Shown: piece by piece, positions 16,446 through 26,138 of the stretch
Numbering within the stretch: position 1 is the stretch's first letter
Layout: each line of letters starts with the position of its first letter
Assembly (NCBI GenBank): GCA_039976075.1
Contig: JBDWFY010000011.1
Location: forward strand, 558,001 to 622,000
Reading direction: 5' to 3'
DNA: 64,000 nt
Source of the DNA: JBDWFY01 sp039976075
GTDB taxonomy: Bacteria; Pseudomonadota; Alphaproteobacteria; Rhizobiales; Stappiaceae
Made by a program: the position numbers and the translations under genes
The notes under the pieces: model-generated
Told to the model about the DNA's origin: nothing
The model's input: only the letters and a program-made list of their open reading frames with translations
Databases searched by the model: none

Positions 16446-17351
16446 CTATGTTTTCAGCTCCTGTGCCAACCACTCAACAAGCTGATCAGTCTTTGGATGC
16501 CGGTTGCGTGCACTGCCACGGAAAACGGATATCTCGGTCGGTCGTTCAATTTGTTCCTGGCACGGTCGGATCAACTTGCCTTCGGCGATCATACCTTCGG
16601 TGGTCCTGCGCCACCCGAGAGCAATGCCTTGCCCGGCAACGGCAGCTTGTAGGGTGAGCGGATAGCTGTCGAAAGAAATCAGCTGGGGCCGTTCCAGCCG
16701 TGAGACATCAATCCCAGTGAACCAGTCGTTCCAGTCCATCCAGTCCTGCGGTGTAACGATATGAGCCAAGAGCGGATATGCCGTCAGCTTCTGGGGGGAC
16801 ATAGGCAGTGTTTCACTGGAAAGGAGCGATGGTGCACAAACCGGAAAGATATCGTCCGCAGCGGTAAATGCCAGACGCGCTGAACCTGTCGCGCGCCCGG
16901 ACGTCTGCATCGCCACGTCGAAACTCTCGGACGTTTCTGTCAACGGGTTGAGACTACTCACCACGCGCAGCTCTACGCCCGGATGTCGTTCGTGGAAACC
17001 TGCGAGACGCGGCATCAGCCAATAGAAGGCTTCACAAAGTTGACAATGAAGCACGAGTTCGTCTGACCGTCTTTGCCCCGTCAAAGCGGCGACTTCGGCT
17101 GTGATGTCAGAGAGAGCCGCCTCTACCACGCGACCAAGACGCCGTCCGGCGTCAGTTAAGAACACTGCGCGGTTGCGCCGTTCGAACAAGGGCATATCCA
17201 ACTCGCGTTCCAAAGCCGCAATCTGCTTGCTCACAGCCGTCTGGGTCATCCCGAGTTCGTCAGCGGCCAGGGAAAAACTCTCATGCCTGACGGCGGCCTC
17301 GAACGGTCGTAGGCGTGAGAGAGGTGGTAGTCGTATGTTGTTGCTTTCCAT
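16446..17351 (-). CDS. LysR family regulator, GcvA-like
   Basis: A 301-residue LysR protein. The N-terminal helix-turn-helix reads SLAADELGMTQTAVSKQIAA, followed by LERELDMPLFERRNRAVFLT; the effector domain follows from about residue 95. The QAAVAGQGIALGWR motif near residue 235 is typical of the GcvA-like branch. It is divergent from the EamA transporter gene at 17448 across a 96-base AT-rich gap, so it probably controls that exporter. AAAGGA precedes the ATG. Confidence 0.9.
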   Translation of the reverse strand: MESNNIRLPPLSRLRPFEAAVRHESFSLAADELGMTQTAVSKQIAALERELDMPLFERRNRAVFLTDAGRRLGRVVEAALSDITAEVAALTGQRRSDELVLHCQLCEAFYWLMPRLAGFHERHPGVELRVVSSLNPLTETSESFDVAMQTSGRATGSARLAFTAADDIFPVCAPSLLSSETLPMSPQKLTAYPLLAHIVTPQDWMDWNDWFTGIDVSRLERPQLISFDSYPLTLQAAVAGQGIALGWRRTTEGMIAEGKLIRPCQEQIERPTEISVFRGSARNRHPKTDQLVEWLAQELKT

Positions 17352-17447
17352 TCCTTTGTCTCATGTAAAAAGTCCAAAAAATCGTTATTCATCAGCGAAG
17401 GTACATGATTTTTAGGAGAAATCGACAAAACATAAAAATTGCAGAAC

Positions 17448-18326
17448 ATGACGACCCAGGTTGAACCACACCAGACGCGCGCCGCTACCATCGCTATCAT
17501 CGTATCGGTTGCCGCGTTGTCGCTCGGTGATGCGATCATCAAGGCAACGGGGCTTTCCCTGCCGCTTTGGCAGATGTTCATTCTGCGATCTGTGCTTGTG
17601 GTGCCTGTTCTGTGGTGGTTGGCGCGACGGCGCGGGTGGATTGTTTTGTCCAACGCGGGTTGGGCACTCATTCGCAGCGTTTTGCTCGTCTGCATGTGGC
17701 TCGGTTATTATTCAGCACTCCCGTTGATGCCGTTGTCACTGGCAGCGGCGGCCTACTACACAGGACCATTATTCATCGTCGCACTAGCGGCTTTGTCCGC
17801 CCGTCGAATGCCCTCTTTCCGTGCGATCCTAGCAATCGCGGGTGGGTTTGTCGGAGTGTTACTCATTATCAGGCCAGATACCTCCGGCATTGCAATCGCA
17901 ACCTTGTTGCCGATCATCGCCGCCTTTCGCTATGGCTGCGCAATGGTGCTAACCTCCGCCAAATGCAGAGAGGATGACCCGTTCGTTCTTGCCCTGGTTC
18001 TAAACGTGACATTCATCGGCAGCGGCTCAATCCTTGGCCTGTTTGCGGGTCGCGAAGGCTCTTTCATATTAGGAGCATGGCGGACGATTGATCTGCCACT
18101 GCTGGCAACGGTCGCTGCCCTCGCGGTGTTGATCCTGGTCGGCAGCGTGGGTGCCGCATTCGCCTACCAGAAAGGGCCACCGGCAACGGTTGCAGCGTTT
18201 GACTACAGCTATCTCGTCTTCAGCTTGATTTGGGGTGGCTTGTTCTTCGCAGAATTGCCGGACATCTTTGGGCTTCTCGGTATCGGAGTAATCGCTGCAG
18301 CAGGCTTGCTGGCTCTGCCAAGGTGA
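17448..18326 (+). CDS. EamA/DMT-family transporter
   Basis: A 292-residue membrane protein with about ten helices and the duplicated EamA layout (FILRSVLVVPVLWWLARRR in repeat one; GSVGAAFAYQKGPPATVAAF in repeat two). DMT proteins export metabolites or drugs. The ATG at 17448 starts MTTQVEP; a TTG three codons earlier is also possible, and the AGGAG at 17415 is too far for either. The divergent LysR gene is its likely regulator. Confidence 0.87.
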   Translation: MTTQVEPHQTRAATIAIIVSVAALSLGDAIIKATGLSLPLWQMFILRSVLVVPVLWWLARRRGWIVLSNAGWALIRSVLLVCMWLGYYSALPLMPLSLAAAAYYTGPLFIVALAALSARRMPSFRAILAIAGGFVGVLLIIRPDTSGIAIATLLPIIAAFRYGCAMVLTSAKCREDDPFVLALVLNVTFIGSGSILGLFAGREGSFILGAWRTIDLPLLATVAALAVLILVGSVGAAFAYQKGPPATVAAFDYSYLVFSLIWGGLFFAELPDIFGLLGIGVIAAAGLLALPR

Positions 18327-18768
18327 CAGGGTCAGAATTTCCGATAGGAACAAATCTGCTGAAACGGACATTCGCATCAAGTCTGGTGACAGCAGGTTTG
18401 TCCGCATTGCTGTCATCTGGATAAAACGCGATATAGTTCCGCTCCGAGCCCTCTTTACCGATTTTCCGTCTCGCAGCGAACGTCCGGTATTGGAAATCCG
18501 ACGAATTTCCGGTCCAAATCCGAAGATGGCTGCGTCCACGGCATTCTGCGTGCAGCCTTTGAAAGCAGAGACCGGTTGTGGAAGCCCATCTTTAGGACGG
18601 ATCGCAGTCAGTAAGACGGAGTAACTCTATTTTCGCCTGCTGCCGCCGATTTTGGAGCAGTATTTGGATATCGGCGTCCGTGACTGAAACTAAACCGCTG
18701 CCGTTCCAGACAGGTATGGCTGCCTTTCATGAGACTGAAACTCTACCGAGCGCTTCCTCCAAGCAAGT
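18327..18768. other. Gene-free region between convergent genes
   Basis: The 442 bases between the EamA gene and the end of the gamma-glutamyltransferase gene hold no open frame that I can support. No strong terminator was seen; the sequence looks like decayed DNA. Confidence 0.4.
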
Positions 18769-20448
18769 TTACAACTGGGCCTTCGGAGCGCGGTTGGGCC
18801 AGAACCTGACGCCAGGGCGGGCACGCCCGCCACCAAGCGCTGCAACGGTTCCATCGGCTCGCCAGCAAGCGGCGCCCTCCATGGTTCCATCATCGGTTAT
18901 GGCGATGGCGTTCATGCCACCACCAACATGCGGCATCACCTGTACTTTGTGCCCTCGAGTGCGCAGTGCTTGCGCCTGCGGTTCGAGTGTTTTTTCGATC
19001 TCAAGATCATGTCCCTCGGTCCAGATCCGAGGCGCCTCGATGGCTTGTTGCAACGTCATCTTATGGTCAATCAGATTAACGATCGCCTGAAGTGCGGAAG
19101 GAAATATCCGCAGTCCGCCAGGGAGACCAAGGGCCCACCGCAAGCGTCCGTCGCGCAAGATCATCATCGGGGCCATCGATGTCGGAACGCGCTTTCCAGG
19201 TTGAACAGACAGTGCACGACCGGGATGCGGGTCGAAATTCATCATGTAATTGTTCGGGATGATTCCAGTGCCGGGAACCAAAAAACGTGCGCCGAAAAGC
19301 CCGTTGATCGTATGCGTGGCTGAAACCACATTGCCGTCAGCATCTGCAATGCTGACATGCGTGGTGTCAGGGCTTTCATAGCTGCTTGGCACAGGTGTCG
19401 GCCGTGCTACAACGCGGAGGCGTGTTTGGCTCTGCGTGGCATAGGCCTTGGAAATGAGCTCTTCTACTGGAATGTCAACAAAATCAGGATCTCCACTGGC
19501 TGCGCGTCGATCCTCGAATCCGACACGCAGAACTTCGGCCATTAGGTGCAAACCGTCCTCGGTTCCGAAGCCGAGAGCCGCCACATCATGCGATGAAAGT
19601 AGGTTAAGCATCTGTGCAATGTGCACGCCAGATGAGGCCGGAGGGGGCGGTCCAATGACTTCATAGCCGCGATATTTGCCACGGATCACGTTGCGCTCTC
19701 GGAGGCGGTAGTCGGCAAGGTCAGATTGTTGAACCCACCCGGCATCCGGGTTGCCGGTCGCGATGCGTTCAGTCAATGCTGCACCGAGCGCACCCCCATG
19801 TAGTGCACGTGCGCCGTCGCAAGCGATCAGCCGCAAAGATTGGGCAAAATCGCCTTGCACCAGTCGACTTCCTGCAGCGCACGGTGACCCACCAGGCAAA
19901 AAAAGCTCGGCGATCGGGCGATCCTGCGAAAGATCTTCTGCTGTTTCGGAAATTGCACCTTCAAGATAAGGCGTGACGATGAAACCCCGCTCTGCCAGCC
20001 GAATAGCCGGATCGATCACGTCTGCGAATGGCAACACGCCCCAACGGTCATGCATCTCGCACCACGTCGCCAGGTTTCCCGGCACGGCCACAGCGGACGG
20101 CCCAAGCGCGGACCGACGGTCACGGGTCTCCATATGATTGGGTGGTTCATCAGAGACTGGCTCATAGATGTCTGGCTTGGTGCATGCGGCAGCGTGTGCG
20201 AGGCCGTCGATGATTGTATGGCTCCCGTCGGAAAGCCGCACATGGGCCAAACCGCCTCCGGCGATCCCCACCATCATTGGCTCGACAACACATAGCGCCA
20301 GAAGCGATCCGACTGCGGCATCAATCGCGTTGCCACCGGCCGCAAGAATTTCATAGCCAGCTGCACTTCCCAGGGGGTGGTTGGTCACGACAACTCCCTG
20401 CTTGCCTCTTGCTGGAGTCTTTTCGCAGGTGAAAGGAAGCCGGGTCAT
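18769..20448 (-). CDS. Gamma-glutamyltransferase family protein, probably cytoplasmic
   Basis: A 559-residue Ntn-hydrolase of the GGT family: VVVTNHPLGSAAGYEILAAG, GGNAIDAAV, and the self-processing site SPDTTHVSIADADGNVVSAT with the expected catalytic threonine Thr362 (first T of TTH). The C-terminal GLPGGLRIFPSALQAIVNLI is also conserved. Unlike classical periplasmic GGTs there is no signal peptide, which fits the YwrD-like or amidohydrolase-like branch acting inside the cell. It lies downstream of the GntR gene on the same strand, 26 bases apart. The ATG at 20448 is preferred over a GTG at 20460. Confidence 0.85.
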   Translation of the reverse strand: MTRLPFTCEKTPARGKQGVVVTNHPLGSAAGYEILAAGGNAIDAAVGSLLALCVVEPMMVGIAGGGLAHVRLSDGSHTIIDGLAHAAACTKPDIYEPVSDEPPNHMETRDRRSALGPSAVAVPGNLATWCEMHDRWGVLPFADVIDPAIRLAERGFIVTPYLEGAISETAEDLSQDRPIAELFLPGGSPCAAGSRLVQGDFAQSLRLIACDGARALHGGALGAALTERIATGNPDAGWVQQSDLADYRLRERNVIRGKYRGYEVIGPPPPASSGVHIAQMLNLLSSHDVAALGFGTEDGLHLMAEVLRVGFEDRRAASGDPDFVDIPVEELISKAYATQSQTRLRVVARPTPVPSSYESPDTTHVSIADADGNVVSATHTINGLFGARFLVPGTGIIPNNYMMNFDPHPGRALSVQPGKRVPTSMAPMMILRDGRLRWALGLPGGLRIFPSALQAIVNLIDHKMTLQQAIEAPRIWTEGHDLEIEKTLEPQAQALRTRGHKVQVMPHVGGGMNAIAITDDGTMEGAACWRADGTVAALGGGRARPGVRFWPNRAPKAQL

Positions 20449-20474
20449 GTGTTGTTTCACTTTTTGCTGGCTGA

Positions 20475-21185
20475 TTATTTGGGCTGCCCGATACCGGTCA
20501 AAGAGGCGACGACCCGAGGCATTCTGCTCAGGTGCTCAGTGGTTATTTCCAGCGCTTTGGCTTCGTCATGACTTGCCAAAGCTTCGGCAAGGGATCGGTG
20601 CATGAGGCCCTCACGCTTCTTGCGAACACCCATTTGAAAGGACAGCATTGCCACTCGGGTAAGGTTTGCTCTGAGATTTTCGAAGACCTGGCACAACACC
20701 GCATTTCCCGCAGCTGCCACGATCGTTTCGTGAAATCGATGATTCAGATCCGTGAACGCCAAATGATCGGTCATCGTAATTTCTTCATGTTCGTCGCAAA
20801 GATCAAATAGCAATTTGGGAACAGGCCGTTTTTCCTGGCAAATGCGGCGCACAGCGTGGCTTTCGACCATCAGTCGGACATCGTAGAGGTCGAACAATTC
20901 ATTGGCCGAGATCTGTTTAACCATCGCGCCGCGGCGAGGGTGGAGTACCAAAAACCCCTCCGCAGCCAGGCGGCTTAAGGCTTCGCGTACTGGGGTCCGA
21001 GATACACCGGTTGCCTTTGTCGCTGTTGCTTCTTCAATAAATTCTCCCGGTGGGAAGCTGCCACTCAATATGCCGGCGCGCAGCCCATCATACGCCCGGT
21101 CTCGCGCCGTTGCGATTGCGTCATTCTCGCTGCGACTATTGCTCTCTGAGACAGCATCAACGGACAGTAGTGCGGGTTCGTTCAT
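20475..21185 (-). CDS. GntR family regulator, FadR/FCD subfamily
   Basis: A 236-residue regulator. Residues about 30-95 form the GntR winged helix (GLRAGILSGSFPPGEFIEEA, then VSRTPVREALSRLAAEGFLV). The rest is an all-helical FCD domain with metal-site residues in LYDVRLMVESHAVR, FHETIVAAAGN and the late MHRSLAEAL helix. Start MNEPALL at 21185; an in-frame TTG at 21221 is less likely. It is divergent from the TRAP operon and probably represses both directions through the palindrome at 21251-21287. Confidence 0.88.
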   Translation of the reverse strand: MNEPALLSVDAVSESNSRSENDAIATARDRAYDGLRAGILSGSFPPGEFIEEATATKATGVSRTPVREALSRLAAEGFLVLHPRRGAMVKQISANELFDLYDVRLMVESHAVRRICQEKRPVPKLLFDLCDEHEEITMTDHLAFTDLNHRFHETIVAAAGNAVLCQVFENLRANLTRVAMLSFQMGVRKKREGLMHRSLAEALASHDEAKALEITTEHLSRMPRVVASLTGIGQPK

Positions 21186-21250
21186 CGATTTACTCGCTTT
21201 TTCATTGTCAGTCTGGCGCAAAATTTACTGGACTCAGCGCCAATCCTCCT

Positions 21251-21287
21251 CTTGTATACTTGAAGTGCACACTTTGACTATACCAAG
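21251..21287. promoter_or_regulatory. Candidate GntR operator between gntR and the TRAP operon
   Basis: Nested dyads share one centre: AAGTG-CA-CACTT (21263-21274), flanking TATA blocks (21255-21258 and 21279-21282) and outer CTTG/CAAG. It sits between the divergent GntR and dctP genes, where a shared operator is expected. Binding is inferred. Confidence 0.55.
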
Positions 21288-21429
21288 AATTTATGTTGTG
21301 CACGCGAAAAATTGCGGCGGCGGAGCTTTGGAACCAAGCCCACCACACCGACGTCAGTGCGTTTGTTTGTGCCTGGATGCGACAGCCATTGGCGAACGAA
21401 CCGACTGCCAAAAACCGGAGGAAACTAAT

Positions 21430-22425
21430 ATGAACCGAATGATCATACTTTCTCTCGCAACAGCGGTTGCCCTTGGGATGGGCAGCATGGCTTTTGCTGA
21501 AACAACATGGCGTATGGCGACGAAACAACCTGTCGACAGCCCAGAGGGTCTCGTATTTCAGCGTTTTGCTGACTTGACCGAAGAGTATACGGACGGGGAG
21601 CTGAAAATCGAGGTGTTCCCGAATGAGCAACTGGGCAAGGAAGATGCCGTGCTCGAACAGATGCAGGCCGGAATCGTCAATATTTATGCCGAAGGTTTTG
21701 CGTACATGCGTAAATGGGCGCCGGAACTCTCGTGGGTGTCCCCGGCCTTTATGTTCGATGACTACGACCATTGGGTGCGTTTCATGGATTCGGACGTGGT
21801 CAAAAGCTGGTTCGCAAAAGCAGCCGCTGAATCTGGTGTGGGCCCGCTGGGCAATCCCACTGCCGTGCTACGGGGACCGTACCGCGTGATCGTGTCGAAC
21901 AAGCCAGTAAAGTCTATAGAGGACGTCGCAGCACTGAAATTGCGGATGCACCCCAGCAAGCTGGCAATTGCAACTTGGAGCCATCTAGGCGCCGAGGTCA
22001 TCACATTGCCTTGGACTGAAGTCTACCAATCGATTCAAAAAGACATTGTTCAAGCCGTGAATTCGCCCATCGCATTGGTTCAATCAATGCGTTTCAACGA
22101 GGTGGCACCACACATCACGCGCCACAACGAATATTGGCAGTCCGTGGGATTCATGATGAACATCGCCGCATATGAGGCGCTGGACGAGAAAACGCGGGAT
22201 GGGCTTTTGCGCGCCTATAACGAAGCGGGTTCATATTCGCGGGAGATCATGGGTGCGGTCGCAGACGAAAGCATCAAGGACATGACTGCGAACGGTGCCA
22301 CTTACACGGAAATCGACACCGGGCCATTTGTGGAAAAGATGCAGGGCTTTTACGAAGAACTGGCTGCGAAGGGTGAGCTGCCTGAAGGTTTCCTTGAGGC
22401 GGTCGAAGCCGCCCGCACCGAATGA
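21430..22425 (+). CDS. TRAP transporter solute-binding protein (DctP family)
   Basis: A 331-residue periplasmic protein with signal peptide (IILSLATAVALGMGSMAFA). Mature features are typical of DctP: WRMATKQPVDSPEGLVFQRF, LKIEVFPNEQLGKEDAVLEQ and LKLRMHPSKLAIATWSHLGA, where the Arg usually clamps a carboxylate. It is preceded by GGAGGAAA. The conserved arginine suggests an organic acid ligand; neighbouring 2-hydroxyacid dehydrogenases point to a hydroxy- or keto-acid. Confidence 0.9.
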   Translation: MNRMIILSLATAVALGMGSMAFAETTWRMATKQPVDSPEGLVFQRFADLTEEYTDGELKIEVFPNEQLGKEDAVLEQMQAGIVNIYAEGFAYMRKWAPELSWVSPAFMFDDYDHWVRFMDSDVVKSWFAKAAAESGVGPLGNPTAVLRGPYRVIVSNKPVKSIEDVAALKLRMHPSKLAIATWSHLGAEVITLPWTEVYQSIQKDIVQAVNSPIALVQSMRFNEVAPHITRHNEYWQSVGFMMNIAAYEALDEKTRDGLLRAYNEAGSYSREIMGAVADESIKDMTANGATYTEIDTGPFVEKMQGFYEELAAKGELPEGFLEAVEAARTE

Positions 22426-22988
22426 TCGCATTCCGGGACATCAAACCGAAGGGCGCTTTTCAAAGCGCCCTTCTTGCGGCGGACCGGTTCACCTGGGGCT
22501 TAGGTGGTGTGTTCCAGTGGATCTGCAACATCTGCCTTCTAGTCATGCTGGGTCTGACGGCTGTCACTATAGTCGGCCGCCCGTTTGGATTCTCGGCCTA
22601 CTGGATTTGGCCTTGGACGATGGTGTTTTTCGTTTGGCTGTCTTTCTTTGGCTTTTTCGCGATCTTTGTCAGGCTCAAGGACGTTCGGATCGATTTTCTG
22701 GCCAACCATATGGGTCGCTATGGCTATCCAATTACAAGATTGGTTTCCGATTTATCGGCCTTGGCGATCTGCGGCGTGCTGATACAGCAAATGCCGACGG
22801 TGTTGGCCACCTCACGCGGGTTTGTGGATGGAGCGATCCTGCCAGGAGGGGATGAACTGTTCCGTCAGGCACTTTCGATCCCGCTGTTTATTTCGGCAGC
22901 TCTCATCATGGTCTCAGCGCTAGTTGATCTATGCAAGATGTTGGTCGGTTTGCCCGAAAACATCACCGAACATCACCCAGAGATCTGA
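22422..22988 (+). CDS. TRAP transporter small permease (DctQ family)
   Basis: A 188-residue protein with four membrane helices and the DctQ core (VWLSFFGFFAIFVRLKDVRI). It starts with an ATGA overlap on the dctP stop and is four bases from the large permease gene, as expected for a TRAP operon. It forms the membrane complex with DctM. Confidence 0.88.
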   Translation: MIAFRDIKPKGAFQSALLAADRFTWGLGGVFQWICNICLLVMLGLTAVTIVGRPFGFSAYWIWPWTMVFFVWLSFFGFFAIFVRLKDVRIDFLANHMGRYGYPITRLVSDLSALAICGVLIQQMPTVLATSRGFVDGAILPGGDELFRQALSIPLFISAALIMVSALVDLCKMLVGLPENITEHHPEI

Positions 22989-22991
22989 GAC

Positions 22992-24275
22992 ATGGCTTAC
23001 ACGCTCTTTAGCAGTTTCATGGTTTTGATCCTCCTGCGGGTCCCCATCTCCATCGCTATCGGTGTTGCCGCACTGGTCACATTTGCCACGTCAGAATTTT
23101 CTACGTTTCTTCAGATCATTCCACAGCAGATGCTTGAAGGCGTGAACAAAGCGTCGCTGACGGCCGTGCCGTTTTTCATTATGGCCGGCAACCTGATGAA
23201 CGTCACCGGTGTTACCGAACGTATCTTCGCTTTTGCAAATGCGTTGGTCGGTCATCTGCGTGCAGGATTGGCCCAAGTCAACATCCTCAGTTCAATGATC
23301 TTTGCCGGAATTTCGGGCGCTGCCGTAGCCGACTGCGCTGGCCTGGGGGCAATAGAAATCAAGGCGATGCGCGAACGCGGATACAAGCCCGACTTCGCAG
23401 CGGCGATCACAGTTGCATCTTCCGTCATCGGTCCTTTGATTCCGCCTTCGATCGGCCTGGTTCTCTATGCATTTCTCGCACAACAATCCATTGAAAGGAT
23501 GTTTCTCGCAGGTCTAATCCCCGGCATTGTTGTTGGCCTCGCCCTGATGACCTACGTCCGTATTGTTGCACAGTTCCGTGACTTTCCGACCCAACCCCGC
23601 GCAACGACGCGTGAGGTTGCGGGCAGCGCCAAGCACGGATTCCTAGCGTTGTTGGCGCCCGCAATCATTCTGGGTTCGATCATGTTCGGCTTGGTAACTG
23701 CAACCGAGGCCGGCGTGCTTGCTTGCCTTTATTGCATTGCACTCGGTGTCTGGTACCGGGAACTTACTCTGAGCAAATTCTTCCAAGCGCTGACCGACAG
23801 TGCCATGATGACTGCGGTCATCATGATAATTATCGCCTTTTCCATCGCAATGGGCTGGCTTCTTGCTATTGATCAGACACCACAGAAGTTGGCCGAAGCA
23901 ATTTTCGCACTGACAGATAGCAAGAATGTATTTCTCGCGCTTTTGTTGGTGTTCATCATCCTCGTAGGCTGCGTTGTTGAAGGTGTCCCGGCAAAGCTGA
24001 TCCTCGTTCCAACGCTTCTTCCAGTAATCGACGCCTATGGAATCGACCGCGTGCATTTTGGAATAATAATGCAGTTAGGCCTTCTCATCGGCATAGCCAC
24101 GCCCCCCATGGGTATTGGGCTCTATATCGTCTCCGAAGTTGGTCGAGTTCGGTTCGAGAAGGTGACCATGGCTGTACTGCCAATGCTGGTACCACTCGTT
24201 GGTGTGCTGGTGTTGCTGACCTATGTACCGCAAATTGCGACATTCTTGCCCGACTTGATTCTTGGCCCCGAGTGA
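22992..24275 (+). CDS. TRAP transporter large permease (DctM family)
   Basis: A 427-residue protein with about 12 helices. Family motifs are present: VPFFIMAGNLMNVTGVTERI, GISGAAVADCAGLGAIEIKA, ASSVIGPLIPPSIGLVLYAF and IGIATPPMGIGLYIVSEVGR. It is the sodium-coupled channel subunit of the TRAP transporter. The gene ends at a GTGA overlap region just before the RraA-like gene. Confidence 0.92.
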   Translation: MAYTLFSSFMVLILLRVPISIAIGVAALVTFATSEFSTFLQIIPQQMLEGVNKASLTAVPFFIMAGNLMNVTGVTERIFAFANALVGHLRAGLAQVNILSSMIFAGISGAAVADCAGLGAIEIKAMRERGYKPDFAAAITVASSVIGPLIPPSIGLVLYAFLAQQSIERMFLAGLIPGIVVGLALMTYVRIVAQFRDFPTQPRATTREVAGSAKHGFLALLAPAIILGSIMFGLVTATEAGVLACLYCIALGVWYRELTLSKFFQALTDSAMMTAVIMIIIAFSIAMGWLLAIDQTPQKLAEAIFALTDSKNVFLALLLVFIILVGCVVEGVPAKLILVPTLLPVIDAYGIDRVHFGIIMQLGLLIGIATPPMGIGLYIVSEVGRVRFEKVTMAVLPMLVPLVGVLVLLTYVPQIATFLPDLILGPE

Positions 24276-24286
24276 CAGGACAGAAA

Positions 24287-24964
24287 ATGAGTAACTTGAT
24301 CTACAAACTAAATCCAATGCCCGCGCTCTTGCCGCAAGACAAATTGGACCGTCTCGCTAAGCTTGAGACGGCAACGATCGGACATTCCTATCACTACGGC
24401 TTCGCAGCCCCCGCGGTTCAGCCGGTCCTGCCCGGCAAGGTCGTTGCCGCAACGGTCGCGACGTTGGCAATTCCGGGGTTGGACAGCACATTGTTGCACC
24501 ATTGCCTTAGCGAGGTAGGTCCTGGTTATTTTATCGCTGTGGATCGGCTGGGCGACAGAAAGTATGCCTGTTGGGGGGGAGGCGTCACCCGAATGGCATC
24601 ACTGATGGGGCTGTCGGGTGCCTGCGTTGATGGACCACACACCGACACCGCCGAGATTGCGGAACAGGACTTCGCGATGTGGTCTCGCGGGCCCTCGCCA
24701 GTCACCACCCGACTCTATAATACTGGTGGTGGTTTCAACGTGCCTGTCTCTATTGCGGGTGCCGCGGTTCTACCTGGGTATGCCGTGCTGGCGGATGACT
24801 CAGGTGTCCTCTTCATCGCGCCGGAGGATCTGGATGATGTGTTGGCGCTTGGCGAGGAGAAGACAGAAAGGGGTCGCATAGGCGAAGCGAAGATCACTGC
24901 GGGCACCCACCTTGGCGAAATGTCAGGTGCAACCGCAATGGTCAAAGACCGTACGGCCGGCTGA
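24287..24964 (+). CDS. RraA-fold (HMG aldolase-like) protein with altered active-site motif
   Basis: A 225-residue RraA-family protein. The family's GGxx...GxxGxVxDGxxRD signature appears as WGGGVTRMASLMGLSGACVD followed by GPHTD, so the usual Arg of the RD pair is Thr119. The later NVPVSIAGAAVLPGYAVLAD, then DSGVLFIAPED, is standard. In HMG/CHA aldolases that arginine is needed for pyruvate chemistry and the following Asp binds the metal. The protein may therefore catalyse another reaction or act structurally. AGGA at 24277-24280 supports the ATG at 24287. Confidence 0.82.
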   Translation: MSNLIYKLNPMPALLPQDKLDRLAKLETATIGHSYHYGFAAPAVQPVLPGKVVAATVATLAIPGLDSTLLHHCLSEVGPGYFIAVDRLGDRKYACWGGGVTRMASLMGLSGACVDGPHTDTAEIAEQDFAMWSRGPSPVTTRLYNTGGGFNVPVSIAGAAVLPGYAVLADDSGVLFIAPEDLDDVLALGEEKTERGRIGEAKITAGTHLGEMSGATAMVKDRTAG

Positions 24965-24990
24965 TCCAGATTGCAGAAAGGATCCTCCTC

Positions 24991-25923
24991 ATGACAGTCG
25001 CCGTTTACCTGCCATCACAAGAAAACACCACATGGTGGGTAGAGCTTTTGCAGCGCCTGCTTCCAGATTGGGACATTGCGTCAATGGATGAAGTCTCTGA
25101 TCTGGGCAAGGTCAGTTACGCTGTGGTCTGGCGTCCCCGTACAGGTGATATTGCCAAATTCCCAAATTTGAAGGCCATCGTTTCGGTCGGAGCCGGTATC
25201 GATCATGTGCTTGCTGACCCTGAGCTGCCGCAGGGTGTGCCAATCATACGGACCGTGGGGCAAGATTTGACACAACGGATGCAGGAATATGTCGCGCTTC
25301 ATGTCCTGCGTCACCATCGCGACATGCCACGCCAACTTCAAGCGCAGGCAGAGCGGGACTGGCATTCAATTGTGGTTCCGGTGGCACCCATGCGGGTCGT
25401 AGGCGTGATGGGGCTTGGCAATCTTGGCGCTGCTGCAGCACGCGTTTTATCGCAAATCGGATTTGCAACACGCGGTTGGTCGAAATCGCCGAAGGCAATT
25501 GAAGGTGTCGAAACATTCACAGGTGAAGAGGCGCTAACGCCATTCCTGGACGGGTGTGAAATACTCGTGAACCTTTTGCCGCTGACAGTGGCAACAACAG
25601 GAATATTGAACAGAAATCTATTTGCCAAGTTGCCGGCAGGCGCTTGCGTCATCAATTGCGCGCGGGGCCCGCATTTGGTCGACGATGATCTGCTGACCAG
25701 TCTGGACAAAGGACACCTAAAGCAGGCAACCTTGGACGTATTCCACACAGAACCCCTACCATCGGAGCACCCATTCTGGACCCATCCGGCAATAACGGTG
25801 ACGCCGCATATCGCTTCGCGTATCGACGCCGAAACCGGGGGAAGCCTGATTGCTGAGAACCTCAAAATCTTCGAAGCGACAGGCACCTGCCCGGACGTCG
25901 CAGACGCTGTCCGTGGCTACTAG
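24991..25923 (+). CDS. D-2-hydroxyacid dehydrogenase, GhrA-like
   Basis: A 310-residue NAD(P)-dependent dehydrogenase. The Rossmann motif is VVGVMGLGNLGAAAARVLSQ, the catalytic Arg lies in INCARGPHLVDDD, the Glu in LDVFHTEPLP and the His in ITVTPHIAS. It reduces 2-keto acids or oxidises the D-hydroxy acids. It is the last gene of the TRAP operon proper. Its TAG stop coincides with the first bases of the 105-bp repeat; its C-terminal RGY matches that of the paralogue at 26139-27188, so the protein is probably not truncated. Confidence 0.9.
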   Translation: MTVAVYLPSQENTTWWVELLQRLLPDWDIASMDEVSDLGKVSYAVVWRPRTGDIAKFPNLKAIVSVGAGIDHVLADPELPQGVPIIRTVGQDLTQRMQEYVALHVLRHHRDMPRQLQAQAERDWHSIVVPVAPMRVVGVMGLGNLGAAAARVLSQIGFATRGWSKSPKAIEGVETFTGEEALTPFLDGCEILVNLLPLTVATTGILNRNLFAKLPAGACVINCARGPHLVDDDLLTSLDKGHLKQATLDVFHTEPLPSEHPFWTHPAITVTPHIASRIDAETGGSLIAENLKIFEATGTCPDVADAVRGY

Positions 25924-26025
25924 AGCAATTCTCGCGATCGTTGGATCGTGTGAAATGCTCCAAGCCTTTGTTTTAATGCATATCCTTATCGTAAAAGTGT
26001 AACAACCTTTACGGGATGCGCTCTA
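25921..26025. repeat. 105-bp dispersed element, copy 1
   Basis: Bounded by TAGAGC and GCTCTA (terminal inverted repeats). It contains an inner hairpin GCGATC-gttg-GATCGTG and a right-hand CGTAAA...TTTACGGG dyad. It matches copies at 62113-62217 and 63646-63750 base for base in length. The first TAG is the stop codon of the preceding dehydrogenase. Non-coding; MITE- or REP-like. Confidence 0.85.
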
Positions 26026-26138
26026 ATGTTTCGTTCGTGGGCACGACCTTCGATCCCATTCAAACGCGTTAAGTGTGTGGTCGATAGGCTGTTTATAGCA
26101 GCATAATATCCGAAGCCTGAAAGCAGGAACCAAATGGA

